17,012 nucleotides of DNA. Origin: Candidatus Atribacteria bacterium UBA6251. GTDB taxonomy: Bacteria > Atribacterota > Phoenicimicrobiia > Phoenicimicrobiales > Phoenicimicrobiaceae. A program made the translations under genes and the position numbers. This document shows, piece by piece, positions 1-7,746 of this stretch. The DNA lies in NCBI GenBank assembly GCA_002441285.1, contig DJVR01000053.1:1-17012 (forward strand), in the 5' to 3' direction. The notes beneath the pieces are model-generated. The model saw only the letters and a list, made by a program, of their open reading frames with translations. It did no database searches and was not told the origin of the DNA. The first letter of the stretch is position 1. Each line of letters starts with the position of its first letter.

Positions 1-51
1 TAGGGTGTTCACTTTTAAAGTTTAACTAACAATTTTTTTTGTGCGTTGTCT

Positions 52-74
52 GTGTCAACTCTTTGGGGGTAGTT
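52..74 (+). repeat. Insertion-sequence end, reading inward to the right
   Basis: The motif GTGTCAACTCTTTGGGGG followed by TAGTT matches the sequence at 16605-16629 (shared GTGTCAAC, TTG, GGGTA and a T-run). In both places it lies roughly 140-155 bases beyond the stop codon of a related minus-strand transposase remnant. That position is right for the terminal repeat of one IS family. A third, inverted relative lies at 8065-8087 and matches here at 18 of 23 positions. No target duplication could be identified. Confidence 0.45.
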
Positions 75-227
75 TTTTTTGGTGAAAAAAATTCTTCCGG
101 CTTTGGGTAGGCTTACCCCTTGTTTTACTAAGGCTTATTGTTTTTACCGATAAGTACAATTATCCTAATTTTATTTAAGATACAGTAATACATTATAATT
201 AACTGGCTTTAATATTTTTTTAACTTT

Positions 228-478
228 CTAATCAGATCCTATCTTAGAGAGCTTACTCAAAACACTCACCCAGGGTTTGTCCTGATCCCGTCCAGAAAGA
301 GCAGGTAGGTTTACCTCTAGAAGAGGAGAAGTCTCTCTCTTTTTCTTAAAGCAAGAGACAGGTAAAGGCGGTTTGTATTTGCTTGCTTTAATATTTCGTT
401 TATCCCTGAGATGATCTAGGAATCTCCGTCTTCACCAAAGAGGATCCTTTTTATTTTAGAGAGAGTCTTTTCTCGACT
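228..478 (-). pseudogene. Decayed 3' end of a transposase, possibly UPF0236/ISLre2-like
   Basis: The minus-strand reading frame ending at the TAG at 228-230 gives a C-terminal tail containing LPALSGRDQDKPWV. This aligns with LPVLVGPHQDRGWV in the tail of the remnant at 16766-17012, so the two are diverged copies of one transposase family. Going upstream (towards 478) the frame is broken by stops and frameshifts, and only the C-terminal part remains. The family assignment comes only from the better-preserved second copy. The exact junction with the recombinase remnant is uncertain, somewhere around 400-480. Confidence 0.5.
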
Positions 479-693
479 AATGGCATTTAAGCAGAGATTA
501 ATTACCTGTGGTGAATAGTTTTTACCTTGTTTGTTTAACAATAATTTCTTTATGTTTTCTTAGTCTATTTTCTCTAAATTAAATTTTTTAAAATAAAAAT
601 ATTCTCTCAAGCAACCGAGATAAGCTTTTATAATTTTAGAGCTGTAATTTCTTAATCTTAATTCCTGTTTTGTTTTTCTAAATATTCTTGCAT
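479..693 (-). pseudogene. Tyrosine recombinase remnant, probable integron integrase N-terminal domain
   Basis: The minus strand starting from the ATG at 691-693 reads MQEYLEKQNR. After a one-base frameshift near 662 it continues LRLRNYSSKIIKAYLG, then LREYFYF. After an in-frame TAA (560-562) it continues ENIKKLLLNKQG and YSPQVINLCLNAI. This is the SAM-like core-binding domain of phage-type integrases, Xer and IntI: a basic L-R-x-Y-S-x-K-T-x-x-x-Y helix, then the S-x-x-T/V-x-N-x-x-x-A-I helix. The catalytic domain (R-H-x-x-R-H-Y residues) and the IntI-specific insertion would follow but are missing, because the frame runs into transposase DNA. The domain itself is generic. I infer an integron integrase because the gene faces away from a cassette array whose first exchange point is 126 bp from its start codon, as intI does beside attI. 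It is certainly non-functional. Confidence 0.68.
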
Positions 694-742
694 GTTTTTA
701 TAAAATTGATAAAATATAATCATCAGTAAATGCTTTAGTGAT

Positions 743-813
743 TTCACTGATAATTATAAAATTCGTATAATATACAACAAAAAGGTTGATATTGTACAAA
801 CAGTTCGTATAGA
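743..813 (+). promoter_or_regulatory. Two candidate cassette promoters (Pc-like)
   Basis: Two boxes read rightwards into the cassettes. The first is TTCACT (743-748), 17 bases, TATAAT (766-771). The second is TTGATA (786-791), 16 bases, TATAGA (808-813). Both end just before the presumed insertion point at 819/820, which is where an integron carries the promoter that drives promoterless cassettes. The assignment rests on box matches and position only. Confidence 0.4.
753..780 (-). promoter_or_regulatory. Candidate promoter of the recombinase remnant
   Basis: On the minus strand TTGTTG (780-775) is followed after 16 bases by TATAAT (758-753), about 60 bases ahead of the ATG at 693. It points away from the cassettes, as an integrase promoter does. 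The region is very AT-rich, so chance matches are easy. Confidence 0.35.
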
Positions 814-825
814 AACGAGTTATGT
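762..825 (+). other. Presumed attI recombination site
   Basis: The first cassette appears to begin at T820, inside GTTATGT (819-825). Those seven bases are the exact complement of ACATAAC (1662-1668), the left arm of the first attC-like site, as expected for the start of that cassette. Two direct copies of TTCGTATA (762-769 and 804-811), 42 bases apart, lie just before the exchange point; direct repeats that bind integrase are known in attI sites. There is no conserved attI consensus to compare with, so this call depends on the neighbouring recombinase remnant and the cassettes. Confidence 0.5.
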
Positions 826-870
826 ACATTATTACTAGAACTGGACAAAAAAAATATTTATAAATATTAG

Positions 871-1606
871 ATGATTAATTCACCTAATATGACAATAATT
901 CAAAATTTTTTTAGGAACACCTCCAAGATACTCAAATCAGAATTTGATAGAAGTTATGAAGTAGGTCATAGCGGTTTGAAAGGTCAAGACAGAGAGATAT
1001 TTATCCAAAATTTTATAACCAAATCTTTCCCTAAGAAATTTGTTATAGGAACCGGAGAAATAGTTGATTCTAAAGATACAAAAACAAACAAGCAGATATC
1101 GTGATATATGATGAATTCATGCCGATTTTTGATTATGGTTCTACTAAACATTTTTTGAGTGGGGGAGTTTTAGCCCATATAGAAGTAAAATCAAATTTGA
1201 CTTCGGAGGAACTAGTAAAATCTTTAGAGATAACAAAATCCATTAAAAATCTAAATAGAGATTTGGATGTAACAGCATCCCTTGGAAATGCACCCAAAAC
1301 AATATTTTCATGCTTGTTTGCTTATGAAGGAATTAGCAAAGAAAAGTTTAAGAAAAAGATTTAGAATTCTATAAAAATGAAAAGATGATTGATCATCATA
1401 TTGATGCTATTTGTGTCTTAAATAAATATGTAATGATAAAAATTTTTGATAAATCAGAAAAAGTATCAAAAGTAGAATTCTTTAAAACCAATGAAGATAG
1501 TTTAATGGTTTTTTTCATAAGACTATTTGATGGTATGTATAAAAATTGGATCGGTATCCCTAACCTCTATAAATATCTCGGAGATTTAAAATTTAAACCA
1601 TTTTGA
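871..1606 (+). pseudogene. DUF6602-like PD-(D/E)XK protein, broken by two frameshifts (cassette 1)
   Basis: Three consecutive reading frames form one protein of about 240 aa. Frame 1 (871-1104) contains GHSGLKGQDREIF and IGTGEIVDS. After a shift near 1093-1101 the next frame reads ADIVIYDEF, then AHIEVKSNL. After a second shift near 1355-1364 (an AAAAAGATTT stretch) it continues DLEFYKNEKM and ends at 1606. The spaced E, D and E-V-K residues fit a PD-(D/E)XK nuclease-like fold. The G-x-G/E, GTGEI and S/N-x-Q-x-DIVIYD pattern is what I associate with DUF6602, a family often found near defence genes. There is no clear ribosome site before ATG 871; ATG 889 is an alternative. Both shifts lie in A-rich runs, so this may be true decay or assembly error. 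The gene fills the first cassette (820-1756). Confidence 0.6.
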
Positions 1607-1661
1607 TGCCCAGCTCTGCGTCATACTGTCGACTTCATCGATTTTTTCTTGCAGAAAAAAC

Positions 1662-1762
1662 ACATAACAGCGATTAAGAGACTCTACCTTACAGGCTCCG
1701 TCCAAATTGAATTTTTGTGGGATGCCTCAAAAATTCAACTTCTCTTAATCCCGATGTTGTAC
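1662..1762 (+). other. attC-like site 1, end of cassette 1
   Basis: Nested palindrome. The left arm is ACATAAC (1662-1668) followed by GATTAAGAG (1672-1680). The right arm is CTCTTAATC (1742-1750), five bases, then GTTGTAC (1756-1762), whose GTT core puts the exchange point at G1756/T1757. Between the arms lies a perfect 11-bp hairpin, TTGAATTTTTG (1707-1717) with CAAAAATTCAA (1728-1738). Order and spacing follow R''-L''-loop-L'-R' of integron attC sites. The left unpaired spacer is 3 bases and the right one 5. The 7-base outer arms pair poorly with each other within this site, apart from the AAC/GTT core. Confidence 0.6.
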
Positions 1763-1793
1763 GCAATTTTCTGGCAAAGGTATTCTATATAAT

Positions 1794-2250
1794 ATGACTA
1801 AATTTAAGGTAGGTATTATAATCAATAAACCGACTGAAATTGTTGTAAAAGCTTTAATGAATCCAAATAACTTTCATTATTGGCAAACAGATTTAGAAAG
1901 ATTTGAAATAATAAAATTAAAGCCCGGTATGGTTAGTTCAATCGGACACTTACATTACTCTCAAAAAGGACATTCATATATTCTAGAGGATAAAATGATT
2001 TATTGTGAACCCGGTAAAAAATATGTTTCCCAAGTTACTGGAGATGTTATAGAAGCACAAGTTGCAACAACACTTAATTCCATTGATAATAAAACTGAAA
2101 TGAGTATTTCATGGTCAGGTAAAGGGAAGAATATTCTTACTAAATTACTGTTACCATTATCTCGTAAAAAAAATGATAGAGCAATCTAAAACTGAATTGG
2201 AAACATTTAAAAGATTAATTGAAGAAAAAGGAGTAGATTTTTCTAAATAG
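1794..2250 (+). pseudogene. Small SRPBCC (START/AHSA1-like) protein with a poly-A frameshift (cassette 2)
   Basis: The frame from ATG 1794 runs 131 aa to 2189. It has the look of the SRPBCC ligand-binding superfamily: an early pattern INKPTEIVVKALMNPNNFHYW, where a beta strand leads into a helix and the first W, then G-x-x-x-S-x-x-G and alternating strands. At an 8-A run (2166-2173) the frame is thrown off. Shifting by one base continues as MIEQSKTELETFKRL to a stop at 2248-2250. That restores a C-terminal amphipathic helix typical of the fold and a total of about 150 aa. The ligand or reaction cannot be told from sequence. It is alone in its cassette (1757-2402), 37 bases after the cassette start. 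True pseudogene and sequencing indel are equally possible. Confidence 0.55.
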
Positions 2251-2262
2251 TCAGAAAATTGC

Positions 2263-2408
2263 GTACAACAGCAGCTAACCGACTGCGGCGCATACGCGCC
2301 TCTGCCCAAATTGGCACATGTTTCAAAACGAATGTTGGGTCTAAATCGTAGGATTGAAGCGGCAAGAAGGTATTTGTACCAACTTCAGCAAGCTGCGGAA
2401 CGTTATCT
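2263..2408 (+). other. attC-like site 2, end of cassette 2
   Basis: The right side is GCTGC (2392-2396), GGAAC, then GTTATCT (2402-2408), with exchange point G2402/T2403. The left side can be read two ways. In the symmetric reading, AGCTAAC (2273-2279), five bases, then GCGGC (2285-2289) pairs with the right side, with 5-base spacers on both sides and 6 of 7 core bases complementary. In the other, GTACAAC (2263-2269) followed by GCAGCT pairs with AGCTGC (2391-2396). The stretch 2252-2269 is the exact complement of 1756-1773, the start of this same cassette. A GC hairpin, GGCGC-ATAC-GCGCC (2287-2300), lies inside. The site is far more GC-rich than its surroundings. Confidence 0.62.
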
Positions 2409-2425
2409 GAAATAGGGGTATCAAA

Positions 2426-3586
2426 ATGAGTAAAGGAATAAAAGATATGAATAATAACAAAGATAAACAAGCAACTCTTTTTAAGAATTTGGAGTCAGTA
2501 CCTTTTATTTATGGAACAATTATATTTAATAAAGAGAAATTGGTCTGTTTCCTGGATGGAATAAATGATCAAAGTAATCTATCTTTGCTAAAAAATAAAA
2601 TAATAGGTCTAAAGGAACTCATAAATTCTCCTAAAAGTGATCGAGAAGGACTATTAAATATAGACCCGAACGGAGATACGATTGCTTTGCGTAGAGATGT
2701 CTTGATTTCTGAATTAAATCAGATCTTAGAAGCAAGAACTCTTGAGAGAGCAAAATATTATTTAAAGCGGCTAAAAAATGGGGTGCAAAAGTTTAAGACT
2801 TGTAAAGTTAACGATATAAATCTTCTCCGATGGAAAGAATACGACGAAATTATAACAGATAGTCTTTGGGTAATGGATAAAAGAGATACCTCGGGTGTTC
2901 ATCTTGGTTGGTATTGGGGCAACTTTATCCCCCAAATCCCACATCAGATGATGTTAAGATATACCAAAAAAGGAGACTGGGTTTTAGATACCTTTGTTGG
3001 AAGTGGAACTACTTTGATAGAATGTAAACAATTAGGAAGGAATGGTATCGGAATAGAATTGAATCAAGGCGTTGCACAAAAGGCAAAGGAATTAATTGAT
3101 AAGGAATATAATAGATATAAAATAAGCACAGAAATAATAAGTGGTGATAGCAGAACAGTAGATATAAAAACAATTTTGGATAAGCATGGAATAAAACAAA
3201 TCCAACTTCTTATTATGCACCCACCATATCACGATATCATTAAGTTTTCAAAAGATGAGAAAGACCTTTCAACCGCGAAGAGTACTGATGAATTTTTAAA
3301 GATGTTTGGTGAAGTGGTAGATAATGTAACTCCATTCTTAGAGAAAGGACGATATTTTGCCCTTGTAATTGGGGACAAATACTCTAAAGGCGAATGGATA
3401 CCTTTAGGTTTTTATTGTATGCAGGAAGTCCTAAAAAGAGGATATTTGTTGAAAAGTATAATTGTAAAAAATTTTGAGGAAACTAGAGCAAAGAGAAATC
3501 AAAAGGAACTTTGGCGATACAGAGCATTAGTTGGTGGATTTTATATCTTCAAACATGAATATATCATCCTTTTTAAGAAAAAATAG
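2426..3586 (+). CDS. Type II DNA methyltransferase (cassette 3, modification gene)
   Basis: An amino-methyltransferase that would protect host DNA against the nuclease encoded next to it. The SAM-binding motif I is D188-TFVGSGTT, preceded by an IPHQMMLRYTKKGDWVLD stretch corresponding to motif X. The catalytic motif IV is HPPYHD (265-270), with H in place of the usual D or N of (D/N/S)PP(Y/F). I read this as an N6-adenine or N4-cytosine enzyme with a non-canonical first residue. The order motif X, I, IV has no long target-recognition domain after motif IV, so specificity may lie in the N-terminal 150 residues, which I do not recognise. Length 386 aa. The start at 2426 has GGGG eight bases upstream; ATG 2447 (Met8) with AAGGA is an alternative. 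It begins only 23 bases after the cassette boundary. Its stop overlaps the next gene's ribosome site. Confidence 0.82.
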   Translation: MSKGIKDMNNNKDKQATLFKNLESVPFIYGTIIFNKEKLVCFLDGINDQSNLSLLKNKIIGLKELINSPKSDREGLLNIDPNGDTIALRRDVLISELNQILEARTLERAKYYLKRLKNGVQKFKTCKVNDINLLRWKEYDEIITDSLWVMDKRDTSGVHLGWYWGNFIPQIPHQMMLRYTKKGDWVLDTFVGSGTTLIECKQLGRNGIGIELNQGVAQKAKELIDKEYNRYKISTEIISGDSRTVDIKTILDKHGIKQIQLLIMHPPYHDIIKFSKDEKDLSTAKSTDEFLKMFGEVVDNVTPFLEKGRYFALVIGDKYSKGEWIPLGFYCMQEVLKRGYLLKSIIVKNFEETRAKRNQKELWRYRALVGGFYIFKHEYIILFKKK

Positions 3587-3598
3587 GAGGAAATGCTT

Positions 3599-4432
3599 AT
3601 GCCACTATTGAGCCAAAAAGAGGTTTTGAATTTGAAGCTCAGATGTATTAAAGTGCCACAGTTAAAAATACTGGCATCAGAGTTGGGTATTTCTAACAGC
3701 GGAAAGACAACAGAGATCATTAAGAGAATTTTTGAGAAACAACCAAATGAGGAGATTATCAACGAATTTATTAGACAAAGACATATCAAGAAAATCAAAG
3801 AACGAAGAGCCATTATTTCAGATGAAGATTTGAAGAGAGAGTTAATGAGGGTTAAAACTTTTTCGTGGGGTGTAGTTCAGGGACAATTAGATCAAAAGAT
3901 TCAGGTAGAATATGTAAGAAGATTTGTAAGGTATGATGAGTTGCTGAATAATGTTAAAGATAACCTTCATGATGATGTGACAAATTATGTAATGTGCACT
4001 TGGTTTAATCATTGGACGACAGTATTAATTGAGGAACACATAAGCACTCATCCCAAAGTAATTCCTACTATCAAAAATATAAAAGGAATTGACATCTTCT
4101 TTGATGGTCAACCCTTTGACCTAAAAGTAACCTATCTACCACGAGATTACAATTCGAATTATTCAGTAGAAAACCCTAAAGAGTTAGCAATCTGGATGTA
4201 TGAAAATCAAGGAGCTCAGAGATTTGGAGCCGATAATCGGTTTTTTGTTATATTATTAGACAAAGAAAATCCTGAAAGAAGTTGGGAATTGAAAAGAAAT
4301 TTTGCTCTTGTATTTCAAAAGATTGATAATTTTTTTGATAAGGAAACAGTTTCAAAAAATGATGAGATTGTTTTCACTTTTGGCAAGAGAACATATACAG
4401 CAGTTACAAAGGTATTAATAATAACAAAATGA
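3599..4432 (+). CDS. Probable restriction endonuclease with SAP and PD-(D/E)XK domains (cassette 3)
   Basis: An ATG lies at 3593, but the ribosome site GGAGG (3586-3590) is only 2 bases from it and 8 bases from the ATG at 3599, so 3599 is the better start (277 aa). Numbering here is from Met at 3593. Residues about 20-48 (VPQLKILASELGISNSGKTTEIIKRIF) match the SAP DNA-binding helix-extended-helix motif. The middle contains GIDIFFDGQPFDLKVT, with D167 and D176-L-K178 in the spacing of a PD-(D/E)XK active site. The gene follows the methyltransferase with overlapping stop and ribosome site, implying translational coupling, modification first. Nuclease function is inferred from motif plus pairing. 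I cannot name the recognition site or a characterised homologue. Confidence 0.68.
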   Translation: MPLLSQKEVLNLKLRCIKVPQLKILASELGISNSGKTTEIIKRIFEKQPNEEIINEFIRQRHIKKIKERRAIISDEDLKRELMRVKTFSWGVVQGQLDQKIQVEYVRRFVRYDELLNNVKDNLHDDVTNYVMCTWFNHWTTVLIEEHISTHPKVIPTIKNIKGIDIFFDGQPFDLKVTYLPRDYNSNYSVENPKELAIWMYENQGAQRFGADNRFFVILLDKENPERSWELKRNFALVFQKIDNFFDKETVSKNDEIVFTFGKRTYTAVTKVLIITK

Positions 4433-4444
4433 AACCCCCACTTC

Positions 4445-4532
4445 AGATAACACAGCATATACACCACGGGCTATGCCTTTACCCTTCGGGATATTGCCTT
4501 GGGCAACGTCGTATATGCTGGAAACATTAAAC
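4445..4532 (+). other. attC-like site 3, end of cassette 3
   Basis: The 10-bp arms CAGCATATAC (4453-4462) and GTATATGCTG (4511-4520) are perfect complements. They are flanked on the left by AGATAAC (4445-4451) and on the right by GAAAC then ATTAAAC (4526-4532). The left core is the exact complement of GTTATCT (2402-2408), the start of this cassette, and the match extends to 15 of 17 bases (4435-4451 against 2402-2418). The right core has ATT where GTT is expected, which may be decay or lineage variation. The right half, 4507-4529, is repeated exactly at 7885-7907. Confidence 0.62.
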
Positions 4533-4629
4533 TCAATAATTTTTTAGAGCTAGAAGTAGAATAGGCGAGAAAACCTAAAATCATTTAAAAAGCGAAAGAT
4601 TTATACATATCAAAATAACTTTAAATTAT

Positions 4630-7600
4630 ATGGAGGGTGAGAAAATTAAAAAAACAAATATTGAAAATAAAATAAAAAATATTCTAAAGCAGTATAAAGA
4701 ATATCTTAAAACTGAGGAAGCTAAAAAACATCTCAAATCTATGGAAAAAGAGAAAAGAGAAGTCCAAGAAATAATGGATAAGCTTTCTCACATGGATAAA
4801 AAAAGTGCCGAGTTTACTGAATTAGTATTATATGGTTTACTTCCATATTCCAATACTAAAGTTGCTAAAAGAGTAAGTCTATTTCCTGCTTTTATGAATA
4901 TTAAAATCTTCTTTAAGGATTATAATTATTCTGATGAAGAATGGAATTTAATTGCTAATAAGATATATGATTTATGTTTTCAGTTTAAAGTAAATCCCAA
5001 AAATCTATCTCAAAATATTATTGATTTTTCTAAAGATAAATACAGTAGAAGATTGCAATGTGGTTCAATAACGCCTATTCTGTTTGCTATCAATGATAAT
5101 TATCCAATTGTAAACAATAGAACTATAAGGGCTTTTAGAAGTATTAAATTAATTCTTGAAGAAAAAGAGAAATTATCCCAGAAACTAATTGATTATATTG
5201 ACAATGTTAAAAAGATAAATAAGTTAGTTGAGCAATTAGATTTAGAACTGTTAAAAGACCACAATTATCAAGATTTGTTTTTTTATTGGTATGACTCAGA
5301 AATATTGAGCGAAGAAAGAAGAGCTGCAAAAGAGGAATCAGAAGAAAGTGAAACTGAAACTGAAACAGAAGAAGAAGTAAAAAGAGAGGAAGTCAATATA
5401 AAACAATTTATTGAACAAGTTAATATCGAGAAAGGATTTGATTTTACTCTTCATTCATTAGGAGATCCTCAAAGAATAAAAATTAATCAGATAATCTCTT
5501 TAAGTTCTAAAGCAAGCTGGGTTTTGCCACATTTCCAGAGATATTTTGATTGGAATAAAAATGATATTAGAGATTTCTGGGAATCTATTTTTAATGATTA
5601 TTATGTTGGCTCTTTCTTGCTATGGGAGACTGAAAAAAATCCGGAATTAGGAATACAACCAATATTGGGCGTTTCTAAAAGGGAAGATGAAATTAGACCT
5701 GATGCGATTATATTAGATGGGCAGCAAAGGATTACATCTTTGCATTATGTCATTAAAGCACCAAAGTTTAATCTTAGGAGAAGCAAAATACCGCTTTATT
5801 TTTACATCAATTTTTATCATTACTTCAATAAAAATTCAAAAAATGGTATTATTGAAATTCATACAAAAAGGATAAGCAGAGAAGATTCATTCAGATTAAT
5901 GTTATTTCCGCTTTATGAATTAGAGAATTATAATCAATGGGTAGATGATTTTGAAGATTTTCTCTTATCCCAAACAGAAAATCAAGATAAAGTTAGGAAG
6001 ATAAGAAGGATAATAGATAAAAAATTAAGGCATATCTGGGAAGGTTTTGAAATCCCATATATTACACTCCCCGAAAGCATGGAATTATTCCAAGTTACTG
6101 ATATTTTTGAAAATATTAACACCAAAGGGAAACTTCTTAGTGTTTTTGATCTTTTAATCGCAAGATTATACAAATATAATATTGAATTAAAGAAAATATG
6201 GGATGCTACATTAAAAGATTATCCGAATATCTCTAGATATTCAAAAATAATATCCAAAATTCCAATTTATATTCTTCAGGCGATTTCTTTACTTTACGAA
6301 AAAACAAGCTCTGCAAAAAGAGCAGACATCTTAGATATTTATTCAAATATTTATGAAAATTCTGAAAGAGATTTTGAGGAAGATTGGGATGATGTTGCTG
6401 ACTATATGAACAAAGCAATTGAAAAATTAGAAAATATGAGAGATGGCTTTGGCGTCAAAGATGAAAAAGAACTCCCATTTGCACCAATGATTCCAGTTTT
6501 AACTGCTTTATTAAAAGTAATTGATGAGAAAGACAAAAAAGCAGAATGTTATAAAAAATTAAACAGGTGGTATTGGTCTGCTATCTTTACAAACGCCTAT
6601 TCTTCTGCTGCTGATTCTCAGATGACACAAGACTTTAAAGAGGTTAAAAAGTGGTTTGACATTGACAAGGATATTCCAAAGACTATAATTCAGATGACAA
6701 GAGAAATCCCTAATCTGTATTTCAGAGATATTCAATCTAAATCAAATGCAAAATACAAAGGAGTTATGTCATTGATAGCCCTTGAAGGTGCTAAAGATTT
6801 TGATACTTCCCAAACCTTAGAAAATGCAAGAGGTAATGACAAAGACCATATTTTCCCAAAGTCATTTAATTTCGGATTCGGCTCAAACAAGCACATCCAT
6901 TCTATATTAAATATGACTTGGATGTCTGGGTCAACGAATAGAAAAATTAAGTGGTATAAGAAACCATCAGCTTATGTAAATGAATTTATAAAATCAAAAT
7001 ATAATAATAATGAAAAAGAATTTTTTGAGATTCTTAAAACACATTTTATAAACAAAAAAGCATTTGACTATTTGATTGAGGATAAATTTGAGGAGTTTAT
7101 CTCAGAAAGAGAAGAAGAAATAATTTCTAAGATAAAGAAGATTATTGGTTATGATGAAATTAAGACTGAAAAAACATTAATTACTCCATCAAGTCCATTT
7201 ACAAATAGGATTATTTTCATAAATACCTTAAAATCTTGTGATAAATTCCTTTATTGGATGGATAAATATTTTTCTAAAAAGGGGTTAGAACTTCTTGCAG
7301 AATCTATTACTGATAAAGTAAAGGAAATTAAAATAGTTATGTCCATTGATAAAGTCGATGAGAATTTTAGAAGTTTGTTTAAAGACTTCGAAAAAGAAAT
7401 GAAAAATAAAAATATTAATTGTGAACTAAGGGTAATTGTTGATCCCAAAATTAAATCATCCATACATGACAGATTTATCATAACTAAATATGATTCTTAT
7501 AATATTCCATCACCGGATATTGTTACAAGAGGACAATTAAGCGAAATATCAAAAAGTGAAAACAGAGATGAATTAAAGAAAGAGTTTAATGATTTATGGA

Positions 7601-7659
7601 CTAAATCAAGAGATATTATTCAAGAATGGAATTATATTAAAGAAAAAATAAAAGAATAG
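4630..7659 (+). CDS. Large DUF262 / HNH / PLD-like fusion, probable DNA-targeting defence protein (cassette 4)
   Basis: 1009 aa. Residues 1-230 form a helical region I do not recognise, ending in an acidic linker (about 232-256, rich in E, S and T). Residues about 290-540 are a DUF262 (ParB-like) domain with the DGQQR signature at 363-367. Residues about 730-800 carry an HNH motif of the DUF1524 type: D739-H740-I-F-P, N761 and N770. DUF262 plus DUF1524 is the GmrS/GmrD architecture of modification-dependent restriction (type IV). Residues about 860-1000 look like a phospholipase-D-fold domain, with I945-H-D-R-F-I-I as the likely HxK-type motif. GGAGGGTGA (4632-4640) overlaps the ATG and would better serve a start near ATT 4645 (Ile6), so the true start is uncertain. 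Alone in the last cassette. The restriction role is inferred from the domain families. Confidence 0.75.
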   Translation: MEGEKIKKTNIENKIKNILKQYKEYLKTEEAKKHLKSMEKEKREVQEIMDKLSHMDKKSAEFTELVLYGLLPYSNTKVAKRVSLFPAFMNIKIFFKDYNYSDEEWNLIANKIYDLCFQFKVNPKNLSQNIIDFSKDKYSRRLQCGSITPILFAINDNYPIVNNRTIRAFRSIKLILEEKEKLSQKLIDYIDNVKKINKLVEQLDLELLKDHNYQDLFFYWYDSEILSEERRAAKEESEESETETETEEEVKREEVNIKQFIEQVNIEKGFDFTLHSLGDPQRIKINQIISLSSKASWVLPHFQRYFDWNKNDIRDFWESIFNDYYVGSFLLWETEKNPELGIQPILGVSKREDEIRPDAIILDGQQRITSLHYVIKAPKFNLRRSKIPLYFYINFYHYFNKNSKNGIIEIHTKRISREDSFRLMLFPLYELENYNQWVDDFEDFLLSQTENQDKVRKIRRIIDKKLRHIWEGFEIPYITLPESMELFQVTDIFENINTKGKLLSVFDLLIARLYKYNIELKKIWDATLKDYPNISRYSKIISKIPIYILQAISLLYEKTSSAKRADILDIYSNIYENSERDFEEDWDDVADYMNKAIEKLENMRDGFGVKDEKELPFAPMIPVLTALLKVIDEKDKKAECYKKLNRWYWSAIFTNAYSSAADSQMTQDFKEVKKWFDIDKDIPKTIIQMTREIPNLYFRDIQSKSNAKYKGVMSLIALEGAKDFDTSQTLENARGNDKDHIFPKSFNFGFGSNKHIHSILNMTWMSGSTNRKIKWYKKPSAYVNEFIKSKYNNNEKEFFEILKTHFINKKAFDYLIEDKFEEFISEREEEIISKIKKIIGYDEIKTEKTLITPSSPFTNRIIFINTLKSCDKFLYWMDKYFSKKGLELLAESITDKVKEIKIVMSIDKVDENFRSLFKDFEKEMKNKNINCELRVIVDPKIKSSIHDRFIITKYDSYNIPSPDIVTRGQLSEISKSENRDELKKEFNDLWTKSRDIIQEWNYIKEKIKE

Positions 7660-7746
7660 TTTTCTTGCTTCAAATATTTAGTAAAAAAAGGTTTTCTCAC
7701 CCACCTATTTATTCCATTGCTCACTGTGTTCACCTGATGGAATGCC

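Noticed and set aside
5..30. A further IS end before 52-74
   Set aside because: The GTGTTCACTTTTAAAG stretch only loosely resembles the other ends and lacks the GGGG-TAGTT part. The similarity is within chance for AT-rich DNA.
1755..2270. 19-base inverted repeats (1755-1773 and 2252-2270) as ends of a small transposon around the SRPBCC gene
   Set aside because: No transposase or target duplication is seen. The same start-to-attC complementarity appears in cassettes 1 and 3 with different sequences, which a transposon family would not show.
2243..2470. Minus-strand open frame of 75 codons
   Set aside because: It crosses attC-like site 2 and the start of the methyltransferase on the opposite strand. 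The frame is a by-product of the structured region.
4453..4520. Palindrome after the nuclease gene as a simple transcription terminator
   Set aside because: There is no T-run after the right arm. Its outer bases match the cassette start, and its right half is repeated at 7885-7907, so a recombination site explains it better.
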